From Pseudomonadota bacterium (GTDB lineage Bacteria; Myxococcota_A; UBA9160; PR03), in assembly GCA_003576805.1 (NCBI GenBank), contig QEVM01000018.1:1-39617 (forward strand): 39,617 bases of DNA, written 5' to 3'. Both the position numbers and the translations under genes were made by a program. Below, one piece after another: positions 1 through 7,349 of this stretch. The notes beneath the pieces were generated by a model. It searched no databases and was not told the origin of the DNA. It saw only the letters and a program-made list of their open reading frames with translations. Position 1 is the first letter of the stretch. Each line of letters opens with the position of its first letter.

Positions 1-837
1 GTTGGCGGCTTCGAGGGCGCCGAGGCCGGCGTCGCCGCGGCCGGGGAAGAGGACGTCGAGGGGATCGCGCGTGTCGTCGACGTAGCCGAGCGCGTAGGCG
101 CCGCGCGCGTAGCCCATGAGGCGCAGCAGCTCGACGGGCAGCGTGCGCGCGACGTCGAGCGGGACCGACAGGTACTGGTTCTCCTCCTGCCGCAGCCACG
201 ACACCGCGTACGTCAGGTTCACGCCGTAGCGCGTCTCGGCGGAGCGGTTGGCGCCGCCGCCGTGATAGAGGCGGCCCGTGTAGAGGACGACCGAGCCCTT
301 CTCCATCTCGGCGGGCAGCGTGTCCGCCTCGGCGAAGCGCAGCCCGTCGTCCAGAAGGTTGCTGCCCGGCACGACGCGCGTGGCGCCGTTCTCGGCGGTG
401 AAGTCGCTCATCGCCCAGATCGTGTTGCACTGGACCTCGTAGTCTTTCGCGAACGGATAGAAGTCGAACGCCCACTGGTCGCGGTGCACGAGCTGCGCGG
501 GCTCGCCGGGGCCGATCGCGATGAGCTGCGTGAGGTGGAGCTGGAAGCTCGTGGCCTTCGCGAGCACGCGGCCGACGGTGGCGCGCACGAGCGGGTGCAT
601 CACGAGCTCGCGGCAGGTCGGCGAGCGCGCGATCAGCGCGCCGGTGCGCCGCGTGCGCGTGCCGGCGAAGGCGTCGCTGCCGGGTGCGGTCGCGTCGAGG
701 AAGGGCGCAATCTCGTGGCGCGCGCGGTCCATGACGGCGGGCGCGACCAGGCGCTCGACGATCGCGACACCGTCGCGTGCGAGCGCGGCGGCGAGGGCCT
801 CGGGCGTGGCGTCGGCGGAGAAGCGCTCGATCGGCAT
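1..837 (-). CDS. Phytanoyl-CoA dioxygenase (PhyH) family protein, 3' end cut by window
   Basis: The 279 visible codons run from an ATG at 837 to the window edge with no stop, so the C-terminus is missing. The protein looks like a non-haem Fe(II)/2-oxoglutarate-dependent oxygenase of the PhyH family. The metal-binding HxD is seen as HRDQW (H118, D120), the distal histidine lies in YHGGGANRS (H192), and R198 or R203 could bind 2-oxoglutarate. Such enzymes hydroxylate lipids or small molecules in the cytoplasm; the substrate cannot be read from sequence. It is transcribed divergently from the rhomboid gene across an 82-bp gap, so the two probably have separate promoters there. Family assignment is confident; whether it is a true phytanoyl-CoA hydroxylase is not known. 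Confidence 0.88.
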   Translation of the reverse strand, partial: MPIERFSADATPEALAAALARDGVAIVERLVAPAVMDRARHEIAPFLDATAPGSDAFAGTRTRRTGALIARSPTCRELVMHPLVRATVGRVLAKATSFQLHLTQLIAIGPGEPAQLVHRDQWAFDFYPFAKDYEVQCNTIWAMSDFTAENGATRVVPGSNLLDDGLRFAEADTLPAEMEKGSVVLYTGRLYHGGGANRSAETRYGVNLTYAVSWLRQEENQYLSVPLDVARTLPVELLRLMGYARGAYALGYVDDTRDPLDVLFPGRGDAGLGALEAAN

Positions 838-919
838 GGGACCTCCGGCTGCGCACGGCAGCATCGCGCACGCCGGGCGCCGCCGCCGCGACCGCGACCG
901 CGTATGGCATGCTGCGTCC

Positions 920-1807
920 ATGGAGCAGCCGGAAGAGCTCGTCGCGCTGCGCACGACGTCGCGCCGTGCGCGCGCGGACGAGTGGCTGCTGGTGCTCGCG
1001 TCGGAGGGCTTCCGCGCGGGCGTGCGCGGCAGCGCGCAGGGCTTCGTGCTCGAGGTGCCGGCCGACGAGCGCGAGCGGGCGCTCGCGGCGCTCGCGGCGT
1101 TCGAGCGCGAGAACGTGCCCGTGCCGCCCGCGCCCGAGCCGCCCGCGCTCGACGCACACCCCGTCCAGCACGCGCTGCTGGTGGCGTCGGCGCTGCTCGC
1201 GGGCTTCGTCGTGACCGGACCGGCCGACGGCGCGGGCGCGGCACTCGCCGCGCGCGGCCACGCGCACGCCGGCCGCATCCAGGACGGCGAGTGGTGGCTC
1301 GCGCTGACCGCGCTCACGCTCCACGCCGACGCCGGACACGTGCTCGGCAACGCGGTCGTCGGCGCGCTCTTCCTGTCCGCGGTGTTCCGCGCGTTCGGCT
1401 TCGGCGTGGGCGTCGCGTTGGTGGTCGCGGCGGGCGCGCTCGGCAATCTCGCGAACGCCGCGTTCCGGTCGGCCGAGCACGCGTCGATCGGCGCCTCGAC
1501 CGCCGTCTTCGCCGCGCTCGGCATCGCCGCTGCACACAGCCGGATCCGGCGCCGCGCCGCGCTGCGCGGGCGGCCGGTCTGGGCTCCGCTCGGCGCGGCG
1601 TTCGCGCTGCTCGCGATGCTGGGCACCGAAGGCGATCGCGTCGATCTGTGGGCGCACGCGCTCGGCCTCGTCGCGGGCCTCGCGCTCGGCGCGCTCGCGG
1701 CCGCCGTGCCCGCCGCGCGACTCGCCCGGCGCGCCGTGCAGTGGCCAGCCGGGGCGGCGGCGATCGCCGCGATCGCGGGCGCATGGCTGCTCGCGTCGTC
1801 TCGCTGA
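920..1807 (+). CDS. Rhomboid family intramembrane serine protease
   Basis: This 295-residue membrane protein has a soluble N-terminal stretch of about 80 residues followed by six or so hydrophobic segments. The rhomboid signature is present: H140 and N144 in the HxxxN of the second core helix (HVLGNAVVG), the catalytic serine S193 in IGASTAVF, and the catalytic H246 in WAHALGLVAG. Rhomboids cleave membrane-spanning substrates within the bilayer of the inner membrane; the substrate here is unknown. I start at the ATG at 920 because upstream codons of the same open frame lie inside the divergent PhyH gene. The N-terminal region (LLVLASEGFRAGV) resembles the small cytosolic domain seen before many bacterial rhomboids. 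The gene stands alone, 79 nt before the cytochrome gene. Confidence 0.88.
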   Translation: MEQPEELVALRTTSRRARADEWLLVLASEGFRAGVRGSAQGFVLEVPADERERALAALAAFERENVPVPPAPEPPALDAHPVQHALLVASALLAGFVVTGPADGAGAALAARGHAHAGRIQDGEWWLALTALTLHADAGHVLGNAVVGALFLSAVFRAFGFGVGVALVVAAGALGNLANAAFRSAEHASIGASTAVFAALGIAAAHSRIRRRAALRGRPVWAPLGAAFALLAMLGTEGDRVDLWAHALGLVAGLALGALAAAVPAARLARRAVQWPAGAAAIAAIAGAWLLASSR

Positions 1808-1886
1808 CGTCGTTCGCCCTGTCGCGCGCGAGGCGGCGAGCTAGCTTGTGCGCGCGCGACGGCAGCCGCGCGCACAGGGGGTGAAG

Positions 1887-3080
1887 GTGCTGCGAGCGCT
1901 GCGATCGCCGCGGATCGGTCTGCTTCGAGAACGCGCGCGCCGCTTGCGCGCGATCGCGTGCGGCGCCGGGCTGCTGCTCGCGGCGGGCGGCGCGCAGGCG
2001 CAATCGGAGGGCCCCGCCGAACGCGAGCAGACGCGCGCCACGATGCAGAAGATCTTCGAGAGCATTCGCGTGCTGCTGCCGCTCAGCGTGAACGACGACG
2101 CCTTCGCCGCGCCCGAGAACCGCGCGACCGTCGAGCAGGCGCTCGCGGCGCTCCACGACAACGCCGACGCGCTCGCGGCGCACGCGCGCACCGACGACCC
2201 CGCGCGCCGCTATCTCGGCGCCTCGCTCGCCGCCGACGCCCGCCAGGCGCTCGAGCGCTATCGCGCGGCGCACTACGACGGCGCGGCGTTCCAGATCCAG
2301 CAGACCACCGAGAACTGCGTCGCGTGTCACACCAAGCTGCGCAGTCCCGGCGACTCGCCGGCGGCGAAGCACTTCGTGGACCGCACGGCGCTCGCGAAGC
2401 GTCCGCTCGCGGAGCGCGCGCGGCTCGAGGTCGCCACGCGCCAGTTCGCCGACGCCGCCAAGACCTACGAGAAGCTGCTCGCGTCGCGCGAGATCCACCC
2501 CGGCGAGCTGCTGACGCCGCTCTCCGACTACCTGATCCTCGAGGTGCGCGTGCGCGGCGAGTTCGACCGCGCGCGCAAGACGCTCGACGCGTTCGCGAAG
2601 CGCCCCGACCTGTGGCGCAACCTGCGCGCGGACGTCGTGCAGTGGAGCCGCTCGCTGCGCGAGCTCGCGCCGCTGCGCGACCGCCCGCCGGACCTCGCCG
2701 CGGCGCGCGAGCTGATCGAGAAGGCGCGCCAGCTCCAGCGCTATCCCGCCGACCGCAGCTCGTTCGTGCACTACCTCGTCGCGTCGAGCCTGCTCCAGCG
2801 CTACGTCGAGCTGCCGCCGCCGACCGACCGCGACGCCGCCGAGGCCTACTACCTGCTCGGCCTGTGCGAGACGCACGTGGGCGACGACTACTGGGTGTCG
2901 CAGGCGGACCTCTATCTGGAGACCGCGATCCGGCTCGCGCCCAAGGAGCCGTTCGCGGAAGAGGCCTACGTGCTGCTCGAGGAGGAGACGCTGGTCGGCT
3001 ACACGGGCAGCGGCGGACCGCACCTGCCCGAGTCGGTCGCCAAGCACCTCGAGGAGCTGCGCGAGCTGATCGACGACTGA
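1887..3080 (+). CDS. Exported c-type cytochrome with C-terminal helical repeat region
   Basis: A probable Sec signal peptide (arginine-rich n-region, then a leucine/alanine core ending near AQA at about residue 38) is followed by one haem-binding motif, CVACH (C144, C147, H148). The region before it (about 40-143) is predicted helical, and the haem motif sits at its end, the layout of four-helix cytochromes c' and b562-like proteins; M53 would be in the first helix. Residues about 160-397 look like TPR-type helices. The likely role is a periplasmic electron carrier or haem sensor, but no partner is evident. I prefer the GTG at 1887 because AGGGGGTG lies just upstream; GTGs at 1881 and 1848 are alternatives. 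The stop overlaps the next start by one base (TGATG), so it is translationally coupled to the M20 peptidase. Confidence 0.75.
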   Translation: MLRALRSPRIGLLRERARRLRAIACGAGLLLAAGGAQAQSEGPAEREQTRATMQKIFESIRVLLPLSVNDDAFAAPENRATVEQALAALHDNADALAAHARTDDPARRYLGASLAADARQALERYRAAHYDGAAFQIQQTTENCVACHTKLRSPGDSPAAKHFVDRTALAKRPLAERARLEVATRQFADAAKTYEKLLASREIHPGELLTPLSDYLILEVRVRGEFDRARKTLDAFAKRPDLWRNLRADVVQWSRSLRELAPLRDRPPDLAAARELIEKARQLQRYPADRSSFVHYLVASSLLQRYVELPPPTDRDAAEAYYLLGLCETHVGDDYWVSQADLYLETAIRLAPKEPFAEEAYVLLEEETLVGYTGSGGPHLPESVAKHLEELRELIDD

Positions 3081-4486
3081 TGGACGTCGCGGCCGCGCGC
3101 GCGCACGTCGAGCAGGCCTGGGAGCACTCGATCGTCCCGGCGCTCGAGCGCTACGTCGCGATCCCCGCGCTCTCGCCCGCCTTCGATCCCGACTGGGCCG
3201 TGCACGGCGAGCTCGAACGCGCGGTCGCGCTCGCGGCGGAGTGGATCTCCGCGCGGCGCATCGCGGACCTCGCGCTCGAGGTCGTGCGGCTGCCGGGCCG
3301 CACGCCGCTGCTGCTGCTCGAGCTGCCGGGCGACGCGGACGACACCGCGCTGCTCTACGGCCATCTCGACAAGCAGCCCGCCATGACGGGCTGGGGCGAA
3401 GGGCTCGGCCCGTGGACGCCGGTGCGGCGCGGCGAGCGGCTCTACGGGCGCGGCGCCGCCGACGACGGCTACGCGGTGTTCGCCGCGGTCACCGCGCTCG
3501 AGCTGCTGCGCGCGCAGCGACGGCGCCACGCGCGCTGCGTGGTGCTCATCGAGACGTGCGAGGAGAGCGGCAGCTACGACCTCCCCTTCTACATGGAGCA
3601 CCTGCGCGCGCGCATCGGGCGGCCGAGCCTGGTGATCGGCCTCGACTCGGGCTGCGGCAACTACGAGCAGCTCTGGCGCACGACGTCGCTGCGCGGCATC
3701 GCGGCGGGCGCGCTGCGCGTGCAGGTGCTCGAGGAAGGCGTCCACTCGGGCGACGCGGGCGGCGTCGTGCCGTCGAGCTTCCGCATCGCGCGCCAGCTCC
3801 TCGATCGTCTCGAGGACGCCGGCAGCGGCGCGATCCGCCCGGCCTGCTTCTCCGCGGAGATCCCCGCGGAGCGGATCGCGCAGGCGGAGGTCGCGGCGCG
3901 CGTGCTCGGCGAGAGCGTGTACGCGCGCTTCCCGTTCGCGCCCGGCGTCGCGCCGACGACGCGCGACGGACGAGAGCTCATCCTGCGGCGCACCTGGCGC
4001 CCCGCGCTCGAGGTGACGGGCGCCGACGGCCTGCCCGCACCGCTGCACGCGGGCAACGTGCTGCGCCCCGAGACGACGCTGAAGCTCTCGCTGCGCGTGC
4101 CGCCCACCGTCGACGCCGCGGCCGCCACCGAGGCGCTGCGCGCGTTGCTCTGCGACGACGCGCCGTGCGGTGCGCGCGTCGAGTGGACGCCGGACGCGCC
4201 CGCGCAGGGCTGGAGCGCGCCGCCCTCGGAAACGTGGCTCGACGACGCGCTCGAGCGCGCCTCGCAGGTGTGGTTCGGACGCGAGGCGGTCGCGATGGGC
4301 GAAGGCGCGACCATCCCGTTCATGGCGATGCTCGGCGCGCAGTTTCCCGAGGCGCAGTTCCTGATCACGGGCGTGCTCGGTCCCGGCGCCAACGCGCACG
4401 GGCCGAACGAGTTCCTCCACCTCGGGGCGGCCGCGCGGCTCACGGGCTGCGTCGCGAGCGTGCTGGCGGCGCACGCGGAGCGCTGA
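3080..4486 (+). CDS. M20 family metallopeptidase (dipeptidase/carboxypeptidase-like)
   Basis: The 468-residue product carries the full set of di-zinc ligands of the M20 family: H95 and the catalytic D97 in YGHLDKQP, the bridging aspartate at D128/D129 in GRGAADDGY, the general base E161 with E162 in TCEESGS, D189 in GLDSG, and H440 near the C-terminus in NAHGPNEF. H222 in EGVHSGDAGG matches the dimerisation-domain histidine. These enzymes hydrolyse dipeptides or N-acyl amino acids in the cytoplasm; no signal peptide is seen. The start codon overlaps the stop of the exported cytochrome gene, an unusual operon partner for a cytosolic peptidase. Substrate is not predictable beyond the M20 dipeptidase/PepV-CNDP-like group. 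Confidence 0.9.
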   Translation: MDVAAARAHVEQAWEHSIVPALERYVAIPALSPAFDPDWAVHGELERAVALAAEWISARRIADLALEVVRLPGRTPLLLLELPGDADDTALLYGHLDKQPAMTGWGEGLGPWTPVRRGERLYGRGAADDGYAVFAAVTALELLRAQRRRHARCVVLIETCEESGSYDLPFYMEHLRARIGRPSLVIGLDSGCGNYEQLWRTTSLRGIAAGALRVQVLEEGVHSGDAGGVVPSSFRIARQLLDRLEDAGSGAIRPACFSAEIPAERIAQAEVAARVLGESVYARFPFAPGVAPTTRDGRELILRRTWRPALEVTGADGLPAPLHAGNVLRPETTLKLSLRVPPTVDAAAATEALRALLCDDAPCGARVEWTPDAPAQGWSAPPSETWLDDALERASQVWFGREAVAMGEGATIPFMAMLGAQFPEAQFLITGVLGPGANAHGPNEFLHLGAAARLTGCVASVLAAHAER

Positions 4487-4509
4487 GAGCGCCCTTTCCG
4501 GCGTTCCCG

Positions 4510-4537
4510 TCAAGTTCGCGTGTAGGCGTGCCGACCC
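4510..4537 (+). promoter_or_regulatory. Possible sigma-28 (FliA-type) promoter before the PilZ gene
   Basis: TCAAGTTC at 4510-4517 and GCCGACCC at 4530-4537 are separated by 12 nt, resembling the FliA-type consensus (TAAAGTTT / GCCGATAA, 11-nt spacer). The -10 half matches only in its first five bases. Transcription would begin within a few bases of the ATG at 4545, giving a leaderless message, which agrees with the absent ribosome-binding site. This is a motif match only. Confidence 0.3.
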
Positions 4538-4544
4538 CGCCCTC

Positions 4545-5288
4545 ATGCAGGAAGACGCGACACGGCCCGGTGAACGGCGCCCCGTCCTCGTGCTCGGGCC
4601 CGAGCGGCGCGCGCGCATGCTCTCCGGCTACCTGCTGCTGCTCGACTACCGCGGGCTCGGCGCCGAGAGCGCAGTGCGCGCGCTCGCGGCGCTCGCGAAC
4701 ACGCCGACGCCCATCCGCGCCGGCCTGCTCGCGAGCGACCACGAGCTGCCCGACGCGCCGACCGCGCTGCGCGAGATCGCGGAGCTGGCGCCGGCGCCGA
4801 TCGTGTGGTCGGTGTTCGGCCCGCGCCCGGATCCCGAGCAGGCGTCCGCGCTGCGGCGCGCGGGCGTGCGCTTCGTGCTCGCCGATCCGTTCACCGACGA
4901 GGAGCTGCGCTTCGTCCTGAACGAGGCGCACCACGCGGGCTCCGCCGACATCCCGCGCATCGACACGCGCGTGCCGGTCTCGATGCGGGTCCGCATCGGG
5001 ACGCGCAACGGCGAGCGCGTCGGCCACGTCTGCAATCTCTCGCTGGTCGGCGCCTACGTCGCGACGCCGCGCCCGACGCTGCGCGGCGGCGTCGTCGACG
5101 TGCACCTCCCGATCGAGGACGGCGAGATCTCGCTGCCGGCGCGCGTGGTCTGGAACAACGTGCCCGGCAACCTGCGGCGCGCGAACGCCGCGATCGGGAT
5201 GGGCGTGCGCTTCCTCGAGGTGCCGAGCGACGCGGAGACGGCGCTGAAGAAGCTGCTCGCCGAGCGCGAGCGCGCCTACCGCCTCTAG
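4545..5288 (+). CDS. Pseudo-receiver domain fused to a C-terminal PilZ domain
   Basis: The C-terminal half is a PilZ domain with both c-di-GMP-binding signatures: RxxxR as RIDTR (138-142) and NxSxxG as NLSLVG (164-169). The N-terminal 130 residues resemble a response-regulator receiver fold (hydrophobic strand PVLVLG, ending LADPFTDEELRFVLNEA like the last helix of a receiver), but I see no clear acidic pocket or phospho-acceptor aspartate, so it is probably a pseudo-receiver. Such proteins sense c-di-GMP and act on motility, exopolysaccharide or type IV pili; a pilin gene lies 15 kb downstream. No Shine-Dalgarno sequence precedes the ATG at 4545. It stands alone, 58 nt after the peptidase gene and convergent with the hemerythrin gene. 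Confidence 0.85.
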   Translation: MQEDATRPGERRPVLVLGPERRARMLSGYLLLLDYRGLGAESAVRALAALANTPTPIRAGLLASDHELPDAPTALREIAELAPAPIVWSVFGPRPDPEQASALRRAGVRFVLADPFTDEELRFVLNEAHHAGSADIPRIDTRVPVSMRVRIGTRNGERVGHVCNLSLVGAYVATPRPTLRGGVVDVHLPIEDGEISLPARVVWNNVPGNLRRANAAIGMGVRFLEVPSDAETALKKLLAERERAYRL

Positions 5289-5309
5289 CGCGCTCCGCCG
5301 CGCCGCGGG

Positions 5310-5756
5310 TCAGCGGCGTACGCTGCACGCGCGGCGCGTCTCCGCGCAGGCCGCCGCGATCGCTGCGAGCGCGGCGGGCGCCAGCCGGTGCTGCACCGGC
5401 TCGAAGACCTCGCGCTCCTCGAAGCGCACGTGCGCGTCGAGCAGGCGCCCGAACGCCTCGACGTGTCCGCCGCGCGGCGCGGGCTCGCCGACCTGCGCGC
5501 GCAGCGCGGCGTGGTCGGCGCGGATCCGTTCGGCGAGCGCGGCTTCGCCGATCGCCTCGAGCGCGGGGAGCAGATGGCGCTCCTCGATCGCGAAGTGCGG
5601 CTCGAGCTCGCGCGCGAACGCGTCGCGCACGGCGCTCCAGGCTGCGCCGAGCGCGGCCGCGTCGCCGCCCTGCGCCGCCTGCCGGCAGCGGCGCGCGAGC
5701 ACGAGCGCGGTGTGGTGATCGTCGGAGAGGTCGCGCAGGCCGGCGACGCGCTTCAC
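5310..5756 (-). CDS. Hemerythrin HHE-domain protein
   Basis: This 148-residue all-helical protein has the iron ligand pattern of the hemerythrin HHE family: H14/H15 in DDHHTALVL, H54 and E58 in HFAIEERH, H82 in RADHAAL, and H109 with E113 in DAHVRFEE. HHE proteins bind a di-iron centre and serve in oxygen or NO sensing, iron storage or repair of damaged iron centres in the cytoplasm. The GTG start at 5756 overlaps the stop of the upstream crotonase gene (GTGA), so the two are translationally coupled; the functional link to acyl-CoA chemistry is unclear. It ends 21 bp from the convergent PilZ gene. Confidence 0.85.
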   Translation of the reverse strand: MKRVAGLRDLSDDHHTALVLARRCRQAAQGGDAAALGAAWSAVRDAFARELEPHFAIEERHLLPALEAIGEAALAERIRADHAALRAQVGEPAPRGGHVEAFGRLLDAHVRFEEREVFEPVQHRLAPAALAAIAAACAETRRACSVRR

Positions 5757-6553
5757 CGGAACTTCGCCGGCCGCTTCTCGAGGAACGCGCGCACGGCCTC
5801 CGCGTGCTCCGGCGTCTTCCAGCACTCGCGCAGCAGCGCCGACTCCGCGCGCTGCACGTCGGCGAGGTCCGTGGCGCTGCCGTTGCGCGTGAGCAGGCGC
5901 TTGATCATGCGGAGCTGCGGCGCGGGGTTCGCGCCGATCTCGCGGCCGAGCGCGAGCGCCCGCTCGAGCAGCGCGTCGTGGGGCGCCACGCGGTCCACGA
6001 GACCCGCGGCCCACGCCTCGTCCGCGCCGTAGAGCCGGCCCGAGAGACACATCTCGCTGGCGCGCCCGAAGCCCATGCGCTGCACCAGGAAGTGCGTGCT
6101 CGCCAGCTCGGGCACGAGTCCCATCTTGATGAAGAACATCCCGAAGCGGGCGCGCTCCGACGCGACGATCACGTCGCACGGCAGGATCATCGTGAGTCCG
6201 ATGCCGACCGCCGCGCCGTTCACCGCGGCGATCGTCGGCTTGGCGTCGCGCACCAGCGCCACCCAGTCGAGGCCGCGCGGCAGACCGCCCTCGCCGCCCG
6301 CCGTGTCGTCGCCCGGGTCCTCGCCGTCGATGCGCGTCTGGAAGGTGGCCTCCATGTCGGCGCCGGCGCAGAAGCCGCGGCCCGCGCCGGTCAGCACGAT
6401 CGCGCCGACGGCTGGGTCCGCGTTCGCCTGCTCGATCGCGTGCGCGAGCTCGACGCTCATGCGCGGCGTCCAGGCGTTGAGGCGCTCGGGACGCGAGAGC
6501 GTGACCAGCGCCACCTCGTCGCGGCGCTCGACGGCGATCTGCTGGTACTCCAT
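5753..6553 (-). CDS. Enoyl-CoA hydratase/isomerase (crotonase) family protein
   Basis: The 266-residue product has the crotonase fold signatures: the CoA/oxyanion-hole segment GFCAGADM (60-67) and the second oxyanion segment AAVNGAAVGIG. The first catalytic glutamate of true enoyl-CoA hydratases (in GGGxELAMxCD) is replaced by T121, and the second (in FxxPEI) by phenylalanine. Instead E149 in GLVPELAST sits where Delta3,Delta2-enoyl-CoA isomerases and PaaG-like enzymes carry their acid. I therefore infer an isomerase-like rather than hydratase reaction in fatty or aromatic acyl-CoA breakdown. The ATG at 6553 has GGAGG five bases upstream. It is the first gene of a two-gene unit with the hemerythrin gene. 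Confidence 0.85.
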   Translation of the reverse strand: MEYQQIAVERRDEVALVTLSRPERLNAWTPRMSVELAHAIEQANADPAVGAIVLTGAGRGFCAGADMEATFQTRIDGEDPGDDTAGGEGGLPRGLDWVALVRDAKPTIAAVNGAAVGIGLTMILPCDVIVASERARFGMFFIKMGLVPELASTHFLVQRMGFGRASEMCLSGRLYGADEAWAAGLVDRVAPHDALLERALALGREIGANPAPQLRMIKRLLTRNGSATDLADVQRAESALLRECWKTPEHAEAVRAFLEKRPAKFR

Positions 6554-6594
6554 GGAACCTCCGGCGGGAGAGTCGTCGCGCGGCCCCGCCGGCG

Positions 6595-7305
6595 TCAAGG
6601 CGCCTCGCGGACCTTGCCGGTCATCGGCACGAACGCGACGGGCGCGACGTCGCGCACGGCGAAGCCCGTGTCGGTGCGCGTGTGCACCTGGAGCTTCTGC
6701 AGCGCGCCGCTCGCGCCCACCGGGATCACGAGGCGGCCGCCGACGCGGAGCTGCCGGAGCAATGCGTCGGGAACGCGCGGCGCCGCGGCCGTGACGAGAA
6801 TGGCGTCGAACGGCGCCGCTTCGGGCCAACCCTGGTAGCCGTCGCCGGCGCGCACGTGGACGCGCTCGTAGCCGAGGCGCGCGAGGTCGCGCTGCGCGCG
6901 CTGCGCGAGCGGCGCGACGATCTCGATCGTCCACACCTCCGCGCCGCACGCGGCGAGCACCGCCGCCTGGTAGCCCGAGCCCGTGCCCACCTCGAGCACG
7001 CGCGCGCGCTCGGGCAGCTCCGCGAGCGACGTCATCAGCGCGACGATGTACGGCTGGCTGATCGTCTGGCCCTCGCCGATCGGCAGCGGCCGGTCCTCGT
7101 AGGCCGACGCGCGCTGCGCGGGCGGCACGAGCTCGTGGCGCGGCACGCTGCGCAGCGCCGCGAGCACCCGCGCATCGGCGATGCCGCGCGCCTCGATCTG
7201 CTCCGCGACCATGCGCTCGCGCGCGGCGCGGTAGCCGTCGCCCGCGTCGGCGGCGGCGCCGAGCGCGACGGCGAGCGCGAGTCCGATGGCGAACACGCTG
7301 CGCAT
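6595..7305 (-). CDS. pcm: Protein-L-isoaspartate O-methyltransferase with signal peptide
   Basis: This enzyme transfers a methyl group from S-adenosylmethionine to isoaspartyl residues in damaged proteins, starting their repair. The family motifs are clear: QTISQPYIVA (80-89), the SAM-binding motif I LEVGTGSGYQ (104-113), and a PxDAILVTAAAPRVP segment. Total length is 236 residues, about 20 longer than the cytosolic enzyme because of an N-terminal hydrophobic segment ending in AAADA at residue 21, which looks like a Sec signal peptide. The protein may therefore act in the periplasm, as inferred for similar exported Pcm homologues. It lies 41 nt upstream of the crotonase gene and is divergent from the FAD oxidase gene across 44 bp. 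Confidence 0.9.
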   Translation of the reverse strand: MRSVFAIGLALAVALGAAADAGDGYRAARERMVAEQIEARGIADARVLAALRSVPRHELVPPAQRASAYEDRPLPIGEGQTISQPYIVALMTSLAELPERARVLEVGTGSGYQAAVLAACGAEVWTIEIVAPLAQRAQRDLARLGYERVHVRAGDGYQGWPEAAPFDAILVTAAAPRVPDALLRQLRVGGRLVIPVGASGALQKLQVHTRTDTGFAVRDVAPVAFVPMTGKVREAP

Positions 7306-7349
7306 GGCTTCGATGATAGGCTCGCCGACGCAGCGAAGGAGTCCGCGCG

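Noticed and set aside
262..1884. Long plus-strand frame across the PhyH and rhomboid genes
   Set aside because: Its translation is arginine/alanine-rich noise; the PhyH and rhomboid readings in other frames carry intact catalytic motifs.
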